This document shows positions 41,529 to 50,804 of a stretch of DNA of 64,000 nt, one piece after another. This stretch comes from Bradyrhizobium manausense (GTDB lineage: Bacteria; Pseudomonadota; Alphaproteobacteria; Rhizobiales; Xanthobacteraceae): the NCBI RefSeq assembly GCF_018131105.1, contig NZ_JAFCJI010000006.1, positions 78,697-142,696 on the forward strand. Direction: 5' to 3'. A program made the position numbers and the translations under genes. The notes under the pieces are model-generated. The model was not told the DNA's origin. It searched no databases and was given only the letters and a program-made list of their open reading frames with translations. Every line of letters starts with the position of its first letter. Position 1 is the stretch's first letter.

Positions 41529-43928
41529 ATGTATCAAGTTCTGTTTTGTCTTACGGACCAGCACGATTGGCGTCTGGTCGCACTCGGTGGCGCGGTGTGC
41601 CTTCTCGCGAGCGCGGCGGCGATCAGCCTGTTCCACAGGGCGCGTGCGACGAACGGCGGTGCTCGCCTCGTATGGATCACGCTCGATGCCGTCGTGGCTG
41701 GCTGCGGAATCTGGGCAACACATTTCATCGCCATGCAGGCCTACGGTCCGGGCGCCGGTGGTGCCTACAATATCCCCGTGACGATCCTCTCGCTGATCTT
41801 TGCAATCGCGGTGACCTTCATCGGTCTCAGCATCTCGGTTTCGACGACGCGCGGAATTCTGATCGCGCTCGGCGGGGCCGTCGTTGGCGGCGGTGTCGCA
41901 GCGATGCATTACACCGGCATGATGGCGTTCGAGATTCCTGCCCATGTCGGCTGGGCCACCGGAACCGTGACGCTCTCGATCCTGCTCGGCATCATCTTCG
42001 GATCGTGCGCGCTGTTCGTCGCAGGACGAGGCGACAGCCTGTCCAACGCACTTGGCGCGACGGTCCTGTTGACGGTTGCCATCGTCTCGCACCATTTCAC
42101 CGCGATGGGCGCACTGGAACTGACGCCTGATCCGACGCTTGCGATTGACGGCCTTTCGATCCCGCCGGCATCGTTGTCCATCATGACCGCCGGTGCGGCT
42201 GTGGCCATTCTCGCTATCGCACTTGTGGCGGCCGTGCTCGACCGTCGCGCCAAGGGCGAGATCGGGCGCCAGCAGGTTGTGCTCGACACCGCGCTCGAGA
42301 ACATGTCGCAGGGACTGTGCATGTTCGATGCCGAGGGCAAGATCATTCTGTTCAACGAACGCTATGCGGCGATGCTCCGCCGCTCCGACATGCAGCTTAC
42401 GGGGCGCGTGTTGATCGAGGTTCTCCGCGAGGAGGCGGCGAAGGGACAGTGGACTGGCGATCCCGAGCAGTTCTTCGCGCGCCTCGTCGGGGATGCCCGG
42501 GAAGGACGTACGACGACGGATGTCATTCGCCGGTTCGATCGCTCGATCCGCGTCGTCAACCAGCCGATGCAGGGCGGCGGTTGGGTCGCCACCTTCGAGG
42601 ACATCACCGAATGGCTGGAGGCGCAGGCCAGGATCTCGCACATGGCGCGCCATGACGCGCTGACCAATCTGCCGAATCGCGTGCTGTTCCACGAGCAGCT
42701 CGAACAGGGATTGCGCCGGGCAGCGTCGGACGACCAACTCGCGGTGCTCTGCCTCGACCTCGATCATTTCAAGGATATCAACGACTCGCTTGGCCATCCG
42801 ATTGGCGATGCACTGCTGAAGGAGGTCGGTCGCAGGCTGAAGGCGACCGTCGGAGAGCACGACACTGTCGCCCGTCTCGGCGGCGACGAGTTCGCCGTTG
42901 TCCAGATCGGCCGGTCGGAAGAGGCTGCTGCGCGAGCGCTCGCCGGCCGCCTCGTCGAGGTGATCTCCGCGCCTTACGAGATCGACGACCACCAGATCGT
43001 GATCGGCGTCTCCATCGGCATCTCGCTTTCACCGCAGGACGGCAGCAATCCCGACGAGCTCTTGAAGAACGCCGACCTCGCGCTGTACCGCGCCAAAGCT
43101 GATGGCCGCGGCACCTACCGCTTCTTCGAGACCGGCATGGATGCCCGCGCGCAGGCGCGGCGCCTCCTGGAAATGGATCTGCGGGCGGCGCTTCAGCGCA
43201 GCGAGTTCCAGCCCTATTATCAGCCGATCCGCGATGTCGCCAGCGACCGCGTCGTCGCCTTCGAGGCGCTGATGCGCTGGAATCATCCGCAGCGCGGCCT
43301 GATCTCGCCGCTCAACTTCATTCCGCTCGCCGAGGAGACCGGACTCATCGTGCAACTCGGCGAAATCGTGTTGCATAGTGCCTGTGCGGATGCCGCGACC
43401 TGGCCCGTTGACATCGGGGTCGCCGTCAACCTGTCGCCGGTGCAGTTCAAGAATCCGAACCTGATCACATCGGTGACCGAGGCGCTGGAGAAATCGGGGC
43501 TCGCGGCGAACAGGCTCGAGCTCGAGATCACCGAATCCGTGCTGCTCCAGAACAGCGAAGCGACGTTGACCACGTTGCACGATCTGCGCGCCATGGGCGT
43601 GCGCATCTCGCTCGATGATTTCGGCACCGGCTATTCGTCGCTGAGCTACCTGCGCAGCTTCCCCTTCGACAAAATCAAGATCGACCGCTCCTTCGTGTCA
43701 GAGCTCGCCACGCGCGAGGATTCGGTGGCGATCATCCGCGCCGTGACCGGCCTTGGCCGCAGCCTCGGCATCGTCACCACGGCGGAGGGCGTCGAGAACG
43801 ACGCGCAGCTCGAGCTGCTGAGGCGCGAAGGTTGCACCCAGGCGCAAGGCTATCTGTTCAGCCAGCCGCGGCCGGCCTCCGATGTCGCGATGATGCTGGA
43901 CCGGCCGCGACTGCGCGCTTCGGCTTGA
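41529..43928 (+). CDS. MHYT-PAS-GGDEF-EAL cyclic-di-GMP enzyme
   Basis: This 799-residue membrane protein has seven helices with MHYT-type motifs (THFIAMQAYGPG, MHYTGMMAFEIP, HHFTAMGALEL) at about 1-235. A PAS-like region follows (255-375, SQGLCMFDAEGKIILFNERY), then a GGDEF domain (about 385-540, intact RLGGDEFAV) and an EAL domain (about 550-795, intact FEALMRW). It may sense oxygen, CO or NO through the MHYT domain and make or degrade cyclic-di-GMP. Both catalytic motifs look intact, so net activity is unclear. ATG 41529 has AGGGG upstream. The convergent gene ends four bases away. Confidence 0.93.
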   Translation: MYQVLFCLTDQHDWRLVALGGAVCLLASAAAISLFHRARATNGGARLVWITLDAVVAGCGIWATHFIAMQAYGPGAGGAYNIPVTILSLIFAIAVTFIGLSISVSTTRGILIALGGAVVGGGVAAMHYTGMMAFEIPAHVGWATGTVTLSILLGIIFGSCALFVAGRGDSLSNALGATVLLTVAIVSHHFTAMGALELTPDPTLAIDGLSIPPASLSIMTAGAAVAILAIALVAAVLDRRAKGEIGRQQVVLDTALENMSQGLCMFDAEGKIILFNERYAAMLRRSDMQLTGRVLIEVLREEAAKGQWTGDPEQFFARLVGDAREGRTTTDVIRRFDRSIRVVNQPMQGGGWVATFEDITEWLEAQARISHMARHDALTNLPNRVLFHEQLEQGLRRAASDDQLAVLCLDLDHFKDINDSLGHPIGDALLKEVGRRLKATVGEHDTVARLGGDEFAVVQIGRSEEAAARALAGRLVEVISAPYEIDDHQIVIGVSIGISLSPQDGSNPDELLKNADLALYRAKADGRGTYRFFETGMDARAQARRLLEMDLRAALQRSEFQPYYQPIRDVASDRVVAFEALMRWNHPQRGLISPLNFIPLAEETGLIVQLGEIVLHSACADAATWPVDIGVAVNLSPVQFKNPNLITSVTEALEKSGLAANRLELEITESVLLQNSEATLTTLHDLRAMGVRISLDDFGTGYSSLSYLRSFPFDKIKIDRSFVSELATREDSVAIIRAVTGLGRSLGIVTTAEGVENDAQLELLRREGCTQAQGYLFSQPRPASDVAMMLDRPRLRASA

Positions 43929-43932
43929 GGAG

Positions 43933-44367
43933 TTAGCCGCGGCGCAGCGCGAAATGCGCGCCGCAAAACGCCATCACGGCGCCGAGGCAAAGCGCCGCGA
44001 GACCCGCGAGCACGCCGGAGACGGTCGGGATCGGGCTCGGCGCCGAAGCTGCCTGTCCGGCGCCGGCAAGCAGCAGCACGCCGACCGCGATCAGGAATTG
44101 GCGCATCCTCTGCGGGATCTGGCCGGAGACGGCGCTTTGCATCAACGACGCCGTGAAATAGCCGCCCGAGAATCCGACGGTCGCGATCAGCCACCAGGCG
44201 ATCGCAGCACCGGTCGGCATGAATTCGTGCGTGTCGGAGCGCCAGAGGCCGCCGAGGTCGAGCCCATAGCGCGCGCCCAGCATGTGCACCGCGAGCGCGA
44301 GCAGCACGCCCGCGATCATGGCGGCTCCGAGAATCAGGCGGCGCGGAAAATAGATCGTCTCAGCCAT
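43933..44367 (-). CDS. Small four-helix membrane protein of unknown function
   Basis: This 144-residue protein has about four hydrophobic helices (residues 9-28, 47-67, 83-98 and 110-135), separated by short polar loops. I chose ATG 44367 (MAETIYFPRRLI). No family motif is recognised. Its stop lies four bases from the MHYT-GGDEF-EAL stop, so no terminator fits between them and opposing transcripts would overlap. It is divergent from the membrane protein at 44415 across 47 bases. Confidence 0.6.
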   Translation of the reverse strand: MAETIYFPRRLILGAAMIAGVLLALAVHMLGARYGLDLGGLWRSDTHEFMPTGAAIAWWLIATVGFSGGYFTASLMQSAVSGQIPQRMRQFLIAVGVLLLAGAGQAASAPSPIPTVSGVLAGLAALCLGAVMAFCGAHFALRRG

Positions 44368-44414
44368 GCCCCGCTTGTAGGATGGGGAAGGGCGATCGCG
44401 CAAGCGGATCGCAG

Positions 44415-45014
44415 ATGGGATTGAGCATGCAGGTGTTGGACGGGCAGGGCGGATCGGTCACGGGCTATGCCTACAAGGCGTCGCTGATCGGCTCGGCGCA
44501 TCGCTTCGAGCTCACCGAGGACGGATTGTCCTGGCACATTGCCGGCCGTTCCGGCCTCTGGCGCTATGACGAAATCAGTGCAATCAGGCTGTCGTTCCGT
44601 CCGGTCTCGATGCAGCAGCATCGCTTTCGCGCCGATGTCAGTCGCGCCAGTGGCGGTCGAATCGCGATCCTGTCGACGAGCTGGCAGACCGCGGCGCTGA
44701 TGGCGCCACAGGACAATGGCTTTCGCGACTTCATCGTCGAGCTTCACGCGCGGATGGCGAAGGCCGGCAGCCGCGCCACGCTGACCGCCGGCCTCGGCCG
44801 CAACACCTATGCCGCAGTGCTGGCGTTCCTGGCGCTGCTGGCGGTGGCGATGGCGGGACTATTGATCCGCGCGCTGATGATCGGTGAATTCGCCGGCGTG
44901 CTGTTCATCCTCGGCTTTGCCGCGCTGTTCGTCTGGCAGGTCGGCGGTTTCGTCCGGCGCAACCAGCCGCGCCGCTACACCTTCGACCAGTTGCCCCGGT
45001 CCTTGCTGCCGTAG
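44415..45014 (+). CDS. Membrane-anchored protein of unknown function
   Basis: This 199-residue protein has a beta-rich cytoplasmic N-terminal part (1-120), with FELTEDGLSWHIAGRSGLWR and WRYDEISAIRLSFRPVSMQQ, which resembles PH-like or bacterial PH-domain strands. Two membrane helices follow at about 133-180. Start choice is uncertain: ATG 44415 (MGLSMQVLDGQ), with ATG 44427 as an alternative. Function is unknown. It is followed on the same strand by the YdcF-like gene after 65 bases. Confidence 0.6.
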   Translation: MGLSMQVLDGQGGSVTGYAYKASLIGSAHRFELTEDGLSWHIAGRSGLWRYDEISAIRLSFRPVSMQQHRFRADVSRASGGRIAILSTSWQTAALMAPQDNGFRDFIVELHARMAKAGSRATLTAGLGRNTYAAVLAFLALLAVAMAGLLIRALMIGEFAGVLFILGFAALFVWQVGGFVRRNQPRRYTFDQLPRSLLP

Positions 45015-45079
45015 CGCCTGCAATCGGCCGCAATCAAACGTGACTTCGCAGTCGCGCGCCGGTCCCGCATCGTGATGCG

Positions 45080-45679
45080 ATGACAGTCACGGACCACGCT
45101 AGGCGCCTGCCGACGGCGGACGAGATCGCCGAGATCAATCGCACCCATCTGATCGATACGCCGCTTCAGCCGGCCGATCTGCTGTTCCTGTTCGGTACCC
45201 GCGAGGACGTTGCGCTCCGTGTCGCGACCGCGGCGCGGCTCTGGCGCGAGGGCTATTTCCGCTGGTCGATTGTCAGCGGCGGTGTCACGGCCGGCTCGGA
45301 GCAATCCGAGTGCATGATCATCAAGGCGGCGATGGTCGCGGCAGGCATTCCGGCGGACCGGATTCTCGAAGAGCATCGTGCGATGAACACCGGTGAGAAC
45401 GTGATCTTCTCGCTGCCGGTCATCGATGCGGCGCTGGGACTGCACAACATCCGCAGCGTGATTTGCCTCGGCAACACCTGGACGGCGCGACGTTATCCGA
45501 TGACGCTGCACCGGCACTGGCCGGAAGTGACGAAGCTGCTGCTCACCGTCGACAGTTTTGCGACGCCGCGCACGCTTTGGCATACCGACGCCGAGTTTCG
45601 TCGTCGGATCCTGCACGAATGGGACAAGATCGAGCCATACAGGGCGAAGAATTTTATCGCGGATTGGCCGGAGCGCTGA
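45080..45679 (+). CDS. YdcF/DUF218 family protein
   Basis: This 199-residue protein is of the DUF218 (YdcF/SanA/ElyC) family. It shows LLFLFGTREDVALRVATAAR, the SGGVTAG motif, SECMIIKAAMVAAGIP and EEHRAMNTGENV, the typical acidic/Asn cluster. ElyC and SanA affect envelope integrity, and YdcF binds S-adenosylmethionine; this one has no membrane helix and resembles the soluble YdcF. The actual reaction is unknown. Confidence 0.82.
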   Translation: MTVTDHARRLPTADEIAEINRTHLIDTPLQPADLLFLFGTREDVALRVATAARLWREGYFRWSIVSGGVTAGSEQSECMIIKAAMVAAGIPADRILEEHRAMNTGENVIFSLPVIDAALGLHNIRSVICLGNTWTARRYPMTLHRHWPEVTKLLLTVDSFATPRTLWHTDAEFRRRILHEWDKIEPYRAKNFIADWPER

Positions 45680-45689
45680 CGGAGAGGAA

Positions 45690-47033
45690 TTACTCCGTCG
45701 AGTCGAAATCTTCCTCCTTGGTGCCGAGCAGCGAGACGAGCGTGCGCAGCCCGGAATCGAGTTGCTCAAACGAGGGTGGGGCGAGCGCGAGTCGCACCGC
45801 GTTCGGCGCGTGGCCATGCGCGACCGCGAAGGTCGAGGACGGCGTCAGCGCAATGCCGCGCCGCGCGGCCGCGGCAACGAATGTCTGCGAGCGCCAGTGC
45901 GGCGGCAGCGTCAACCAGAGATGATAGGAGCGCGCGTCGGCGGCAATCTGGTAACCGGCGAGCAGCCGTGCTGCGGTCTGCTGGCGCCGCGCGGCGTCGA
46001 TGCGCTTCAGTCGCGTCAGCTCGGCGACGGTGCCGTCGGCCATCAACCGCTGCCCGGATGCGAGCGCGTGGCCCGACGCGACCCAGCCACCGGTGCGAAC
46101 GGCGCTCATCATGCTTTCGCGCAGATGAGGCGGTGCAACGAGAATGCCGAGCGCGAGACCAGGTGCAACCTTCTTGGACAGACTATCGAGCACGATGCAG
46201 CGGTCCGGCCCGAGCGCGGCGAGCGGCGTGTCGTCGGCGAGGAAGCCGTAGACGGTGTCTTCGATGATGGTGAGATCGAGCTTCTCTGCGACGCGCATGA
46301 TGTCGGTGCGTCGCGTCGCGTTCATGGTGACGCCGAGCGGATTCTGGATGATGGGCTGGAGATACAACGCCGACAGATGCGCTTCGCGATGCGCTTTCTG
46401 GATCGCGTCGGGTCGGGCGCCATGTTCGTCCATCGGGATCGGCACCAGCGTGATGCCGAGCCGCGCGGCGATGCTCTTGACGTAAGGATAGGTGAGCGCC
46501 TCGACACCGCAGCGGCCACCGGTCGGAACGAGCGCGGCGAGTGCGGCCGCGAGCGATTGCTTGCCGTTCGCGGTGAATACGATCTGCTCGGCCTGCGGCG
46601 CAAAGTCCTTGCGCGCGAGATAGGCGGCCGCCGCATTGCGCGCGCTCTTGGTGCCGGTGCTGGTCGAGGTGCGCAGCACGGCTTCGAGCGCATCGACGCG
46701 CTCGAGCCCGGCGAGGCTCTTGGCGATCATCGCCCATTGCTGCGGCAGCAGCGGATAATTCACCTCGAAATCGATGCGCGCATCGCGCGGCTCGCTGACG
46801 ATCTCGACCTCGCGCCTGATGTCGCCGGAGATGAAGGTGCCGCGGCCGACCTCGCCGACCACGAGCCCGCGGCGCAACAGCTCCGTATAAACACGGCTCG
46901 CGGTCGAGACCGCAATGCCACGGTCATAGGCAAAATTACGCTGCGGCGGCAGGCGGTCGCCGGCCCTTAACGTGCCATTAGAGATATCCGCGGCAATGGC
47001 ATCCGCGAGCTTCACGTACTCGAACTTGGACAT
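45690..47033 (-). CDS. MocR-type regulator (GntR helix-turn-helix plus aminotransferase-like domain)
   Basis: This 447-residue protein combines a GntR winged helix (residues 5-72, LADAIAADISNGTLRAGDRL with STASRVYTELLRRGLV) and a fold-type I aminotransferase-like domain (about 100-440). The PLP lysine is in DSLSKKVAPGL. MocR proteins use bound PLP or an amino-compound adduct to control transcription. ATG 47033 places the helix-turn-helix at the start. It is divergent from the DUF1127 gene (47219), which is one possible target, although most MocR proteins control metabolic or transporter genes. Confidence 0.9.
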   Translation of the reverse strand: MSKFEYVKLADAIAADISNGTLRAGDRLPPQRNFAYDRGIAVSTASRVYTELLRRGLVVGEVGRGTFISGDIRREVEIVSEPRDARIDFEVNYPLLPQQWAMIAKSLAGLERVDALEAVLRTSTSTGTKSARNAAAAYLARKDFAPQAEQIVFTANGKQSLAAALAALVPTGGRCGVEALTYPYVKSIAARLGITLVPIPMDEHGARPDAIQKAHREAHLSALYLQPIIQNPLGVTMNATRRTDIMRVAEKLDLTIIEDTVYGFLADDTPLAALGPDRCIVLDSLSKKVAPGLALGILVAPPHLRESMMSAVRTGGWVASGHALASGQRLMADGTVAELTRLKRIDAARRQQTAARLLAGYQIAADARSYHLWLTLPPHWRSQTFVAAAARRGIALTPSSTFAVAHGHAPNAVRLALAPPSFEQLDSGLRTLVSLLGTKEEDFDSTE

Positions 47034-47218
47034 TATTGCACCGAGAGCAATGTTTTCCTTGCTCCGAGCAATGTACTGGAGCATTTAAGTTCCATCAAGG
47101 TCCACGATTGAGCCGAGGAAAGCGAGAGCAATCCGACGGCAAATGAGGTGCAGGCGCTGAGAGCGTTTGCGTCAACGGCATCCGTATCGCCGCGTGGCCA
47201 CAAGGCCGGAGAAGAAAA

Positions 47219-47455
47219 ATGAACACGATCTCGCAAACTGCCGGGCAGAGTTTACGCCCATCCTCGTCGAGCGGATTTCTTGCCACGCTCGTCAACGCCG
47301 CCTACGCCCTGTTCGACCGCCTGGAGCGCCGCTCCGCCGTCAAGACGCTGAACGAGCTCGACGACCGCGCCCTGCGCGACATCGGCATCCATCGCAGCCA
47401 GATCGAAGACGCCGTCTACGGCCAGTTCAAGGCCGAGCTGACGCGGTATCTGTGA
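47219..47455 (+). CDS. DUF1127 small protein
   Basis: This 78-residue protein carries the C-terminal DUF1127 motif (LNELDDRALRDIGIHRSQIE), an arginine-rich short domain. GGAGAAG lies just upstream of ATG 47219. Small DUF1127 proteins in Alphaproteobacteria are often highly expressed; some bind RNA and affect sRNA turnover or phosphate and stress responses. The N-terminus (residues 1-35) is longer than in the minimal forms. It is divergent from the MocR gene. Confidence 0.88.
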   Translation: MNTISQTAGQSLRPSSSSGFLATLVNAAYALFDRLERRSAVKTLNELDDRALRDIGIHRSQIEDAVYGQFKAELTRYL

Positions 47456-47467
47456 GCGTCTTCGCCC

Positions 47468-47523
47468 TTGTCCCGGACGCGCCGCAACGCGCGAGCGTTG
47501 TTGCGCAGCGTCCGGGGCACGAG
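47468..47523. repeat. Intergenic hairpin repeat, family B, copy 2
   Basis: CTTGTCCCGGACGC at the left and GCGTCCGGGGCACGAG at the right form an inverted repeat, with an inner CGCAACGC / GCGAGCGTTG-type core. It shares its outer ends with the element at 13237 and sits directly before a family A hairpin, as at 13 kb but in the opposite order. Confidence 0.7.
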
Positions 47524-47557
47524 ACCTGAATTTCCGGGCGCGACTGCCTCCACATCG

Positions 47558-47632
47558 TCATGCGAGCGTAGCGAAGCAATCCAGACAACCTCTGCGGAAA
47601 GACCCTGGATTGCTTCGCTGCGCTCGCAATGA
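47558..47632. repeat. Intergenic hairpin repeat, family A, copy 3
   Basis: The arms (TGCGAGCGTAGCGAAGCAAT at the left, its near-complement at the right) form about 28 pairs with few mismatches. The core GCGAAGCAATCCAG and the complementary CTGGATTGCTTCGC are identical to the other two copies, while the loop differs. It lies between the DUF1127 stop and the next gene's stop. Confidence 0.88.
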
Positions 47633-47667
47633 CTAGTTGGTGATAGCCCAGACTCACACCGCCGCGA

Positions 47668-48129
47668 TTAGGCCAACGCGAACTGGCCCCACACGCCGCC
47701 ATGGGCTCGATCGTTCTCGGGCTCGCTAGGTTTGCGGCGAGGCCTCGTTGGAGCACCACGCTGGCGCCCATGCCCGACATCGAAGCGGCGCATCCGCGCA
47801 ACAACATTGTCGGCTAGCGCCGCGATGCGCGCAGTCGCCTGTTTGACGACAAACAAGATCGTGCTGATGCGACTGAGCACGCCGATCAGGAACAGCACCG
47901 AGAAGATGTCGATATAGGCGAGGAAGTCGCCGATCAGCATCAGCTCCGGCGGGATCGGGATGCTGTGATAGTAGGCCCCGATGAGGATGACGACGGGGAT
48001 GAAGGCGATGACCTTCCGCAGCGTCAGCCTGTCGAGGATCGCAGCGAGTTGCACGACCAGCACCTCCCACAGCGCATCACCGATTGCGAGCGGGACCTCG
48101 TAGGTCCATCTCCGCCACCATTGCTTCAC
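47668..48129 (-). CDS. Small membrane protein of unknown function
   Basis: This 153-residue protein has about three hydrophobic helices between residues 16 and 100, one of them KVIAFIPVVILIGAYYHSI, followed by a basic, polar C-terminal tail. No motif is recognised. It begins 15 bases after the universal stress protein stop on the same strand, so the two are probably co-transcribed; a stress-linked role is only a guess. The start at 48129 (MKQWWRRWTYEVP) is the first ATG in frame. Confidence 0.6.
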   Translation of the reverse strand: MKQWWRRWTYEVPLAIGDALWEVLVVQLAAILDRLTLRKVIAFIPVVILIGAYYHSIPIPPELMLIGDFLAYIDIFSVLFLIGVLSRISTILFVVKQATARIAALADNVVARMRRFDVGHGRQRGAPTRPRRKPSEPENDRAHGGVWGQFALA

Positions 48130-48144
48130 GACATTGCTCCGAGG

Positions 48145-48570
48145 TCAGTGCCTGACCACCAGCACCGAGCACTTGGCGTAACGCACCACATGCCCGGCAT
48201 TCGAGCCGAGGAAATAGGTGCGCATCGCGGGCCGGTGCGAGGTCATCACGATCAGATCGGCCTTCATGTGCACGGCTTCCTCCAGGATCTCGTGGTAGAT
48301 GCCGCCCTGGCGGACCACGCTCGAGATGTGGGAGGCTTCGATGCCGGATTCGCGCGCGACGATGGCGAGCGCCTCTTCCGAGGTCTGGCGCTGCTGTTCG
48401 TCGAAATCGGCCGGGACATATTCGGCCAGCATCACCGGCGTCATCGGCAGCACGTTGAGCAGGCGGATCGATCCGTTCCAGTTCTGCGACAGCGTCGTCG
48501 CGGTCGCGATTGCAGGCTTGGCAAGGTCGGTATCGGCGAGGTCGATGGGCACGAGAATGGACTTGAACAT
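48145..48570 (-). CDS. Universal stress protein (UspA family)
   Basis: This 141-residue protein has the Rossmann-like UspA fold: FKSILVPIDLAD at the N-terminus and the ATP-binding loop pattern ending in HRPAMRTYFLGSNAGHVVRYA with VLVVRH at the end. The G-2x-G-9x-G(S/T) region is altered (GSNAGHVVRYAKCS), so ATP binding should be tested. ATG 48570 has GGGAGG upstream and gives the standard N-terminus. It is co-oriented with the membrane protein downstream. Expected role: survival under stress. Confidence 0.88.
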   Translation of the reverse strand: MFKSILVPIDLADTDLAKPAIATATTLSQNWNGSIRLLNVLPMTPVMLAEYVPADFDEQQRQTSEEALAIVARESGIEASHISSVVRQGGIYHEILEEAVHMKADLIVMTSHRPAMRTYFLGSNAGHVVRYAKCSVLVVRH

Positions 48571-48626
48571 CTGCGCCTCCCTAATGATCAAGCTGGATCA
48601 ACCTGACGAGACGGCGCCCGCGCGTC

Positions 48627-49163
48627 TCATCCCAGTCGAAGCAACTTGGGGCTGACGAACAGCACCAGTTTGCCGCGGCGGTAGGCCACGTCACCCCAAT
48701 CCTTGACGTCAAAGTCCAGGATCGCAAGCCCCGCTGTGGGAAGATTGTCGGCGAGCGCCTTTGCGCCCGCCGGATCGCCGCCGCCCATCAGCATCAAGGC
48801 CGCCTCGTGCATGCCCGGATTGTGCCCGACCAACAAAAGTTGCTTCGGGTTGGCCGGCACGGTTGCAGTGCGAATGGTTTCGAGGACCTGCGCGGGGTCG
48901 GCGCCGTAGAGTTCCGGCAGGATTTCGACTTCAGGTGCTGCGACGCGGTCCTTCATCGCCTGCCAGGCGATGTCCCAGGTCTGCCGAGCGCGGACGGCAT
49001 GCGACACCAGCACCGTCTCGGGGACGGGCGGATGGTTGGCGATCCAGTCGCCGATCTCGGCGGCATCCCGCCGGCCGCGGTCGTCGAGCCGGCGGTCCTG
49101 GTCACGGCCGCTCGGCGCGTCGGTCTCGGTCTTGGCGTGACGCAGCAGCATCAAACGGCGCAT
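48627..49163 (-). CDS. SixA-type histidine phosphatase
   Basis: This 178-residue protein is of the histidine phosphatase branch 1. It shows MLLRHAKTETD with the RHG-like catalytic His9, a DRGRRDAAEIG segment, and the second histidine in LLVGHNPGMHE. SixA removes phosphate from histidine on HPt domains; in E. coli it acts in the phosphotransferase NPr system or ArcB. This window also encodes a stand-alone HPt protein at 19.4 kb, but no link is shown. ATG 49163 starts the family motif at the correct place. Confidence 0.85.
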   Translation of the reverse strand: MRRLMLLRHAKTETDAPSGRDQDRRLDDRGRRDAAEIGDWIANHPPVPETVLVSHAVRARQTWDIAWQAMKDRVAAPEVEILPELYGADPAQVLETIRTATVPANPKQLLLVGHNPGMHEAALMLMGGGDPAGAKALADNLPTAGLAILDFDVKDWGDVAYRRGKLVLFVSPKLLRLG

Positions 49164-49257
49164 TGGGATTCTCGAATCGTTCCGTGTCCAGAATAATCTA
49201 CAGGCGCCGGTCGAGGACAAGGTGACAAGCGCCGGTTCGATATTTTAAGAAAACGAC

Positions 49258-50718
49258 ATGAGCGAGACTTTCACAAGCGTGTCCCAGGAAGAAGCCGGCG
49301 TTCCTGAGCGTGTCCGGCTGTCGTTCGATCTTGATGCCGACATTTGCGTGATCGGGGCAGGGCTTGCCGGCCTTTCCATTGCGCTCGAGGCGGCCCGGCT
49401 CGGGGCCAGCGTCGCGGTGCTCGAGGGGCGCCATATCGGCTGGAACGCCTCCGGCAACCAGCTCGGCACCGTGACGCCGGGCTTCGCACTGCCGCTCACC
49501 GAGCTGATCGAGCGCATCGGCTTCGAGGATGCCAGCGAGTTGTGGACGCTCTCCAAGGAGGGGGCCGACTTCATCCGGGCCAACGCCACCGAAGAGAACA
49601 TGCCAGGCATCGGCCTCACCGACGGCGTACTGGAGGTCTCCAATGTCGATACCGGCGACCGGCTGATCAGCCGGCTCCAGATGCTGAACGAGGATTTCGA
49701 CACCGAGGCAGAGGGCTGGCAGGTCGACCGCGTCCGCGCGGCGCTGAAGACCGATCGTTACTTCCACGGCGTCTACTATCCCAAAGCGTTCCAGGTCGAC
49801 GGCCGCAAATATGTGCATGGCCTCGCCGCGTTGGCGCGGCGCGCGGGCGCCCGCATCTTCGAGGACACGCCGGTCGTCAGCATCGATCATTCCGGTATCC
49901 GCAAGCGCATCGTTACCCCGTCGGCGCGGCTGCGCGCGACGCACATCGTGCTCGCCGGCAACATCCATCTCGGCGCGCCGCTGCGGCGGCTGTCGGAGAC
50001 GCTGCTGCCGGTGTGGCGTTATGCGGGCATCACCGCGCCGCTCGGCGAGCGCGTGCACGAGATCGTCGGCTTCAAGGGATCGGTGATGGATTCCGACGGC
50101 GTCGATCATTTCCGCATCGTCGATGGCGACCGCCTGATGTGGGAGAGCCCGGAGACGACCTGGGCTGCGCGGCCGCAGCGCTTTGCAGGTCCCGTGAAAC
50201 GGCGGATCCGGTCGATCTTCCCCCAGCTCGGCAATGTCGAGATATCGGAGACATTCGGCGGTGCCACCGGCCAGACCGTGCACGGCATGCCGCAGATCGG
50301 CGAGTTGCGCAAAGGCCTGTGGGTCGCGAGCGGGTTCGGCCGCCAGGGCATGAACACGTCGGCCATGGCTGGGCAGCTGATCGCGCGCAGCATCCTGCGG
50401 GGCGAGGAGCGCTGGAAGCTGTTCTCGCCGTTCGAGCTGGTCTGGGCCGGCGGCACCACCGGACGGGTCGCGGGCCAATTGGTCGGCGTGTGGGGCAGGG
50501 CGAGTTCCGCCGCCGCCGGGTCGCTTGCCCGCTACCGCGAGCGGGTGCGGATGAAGGATCGGGAACGCGAGGCGCGGTTGGCCGAGGCCAACAGGGCCGC
50601 CGGCACCGGCCAGCGCCGGCCGTCCTCAGGGGTTCGACCGCGGATGGCCGCGCCGCCGCATCCGCCTGCGCCGGCGGAAGCGGAACCGGCCACCCAGGAG
50701 CAGGGCGTCTCGCAATAA
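49258..50718 (+). CDS. DAO-family FAD-dependent oxidoreductase
   Basis: This 486-residue flavoprotein has the FAD loop DICVIGAGLAGLSIALEAAR at about residues 29-48 and a glycine-rich GHTS-like site (GWNASGNQLGTVTPGF) near 61. The late FAD contact reads WVASGFGRQGMNTSAMAGQL. The pattern fits gamma-glutamylputrescine oxidase and other DAO-family amine or amino-acid oxidases. A lysine/arginine and proline-rich tail of about 60 residues follows. The gene stands alone, so the substrate is unknown. Confidence 0.8.
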   Translation: MSETFTSVSQEEAGVPERVRLSFDLDADICVIGAGLAGLSIALEAARLGASVAVLEGRHIGWNASGNQLGTVTPGFALPLTELIERIGFEDASELWTLSKEGADFIRANATEENMPGIGLTDGVLEVSNVDTGDRLISRLQMLNEDFDTEAEGWQVDRVRAALKTDRYFHGVYYPKAFQVDGRKYVHGLAALARRAGARIFEDTPVVSIDHSGIRKRIVTPSARLRATHIVLAGNIHLGAPLRRLSETLLPVWRYAGITAPLGERVHEIVGFKGSVMDSDGVDHFRIVDGDRLMWESPETTWAARPQRFAGPVKRRIRSIFPQLGNVEISETFGGATGQTVHGMPQIGELRKGLWVASGFGRQGMNTSAMAGQLIARSILRGEERWKLFSPFELVWAGGTTGRVAGQLVGVWGRASSAAAGSLARYRERVRMKDREREARLAEANRAAGTGQRRPSSGVRPRMAAPPHPPAPAEAEPATQEQGVSQ

Positions 50719-50804
50719 GTTGAGAAAAATCCCGCCCGGAAGTGTAACGTCGGCCGTTAGAGCCCGTATCTCAGGGCGTGGACTTTCTGCGCACGGAGAA
50801 TGAG

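Noticed and set aside
46967..46981. Near CtrA site (TTAA-N7-TTAG) inside the mocR gene
   Set aside because: It has one mismatch and lies within coding sequence, so I treat it as chance.
48608..48628. GAGACG / CGTCTC hairpin near the end of sixA as a terminator
   Set aside because: The stem is six bases, overlaps the stop codon and has no T tract.
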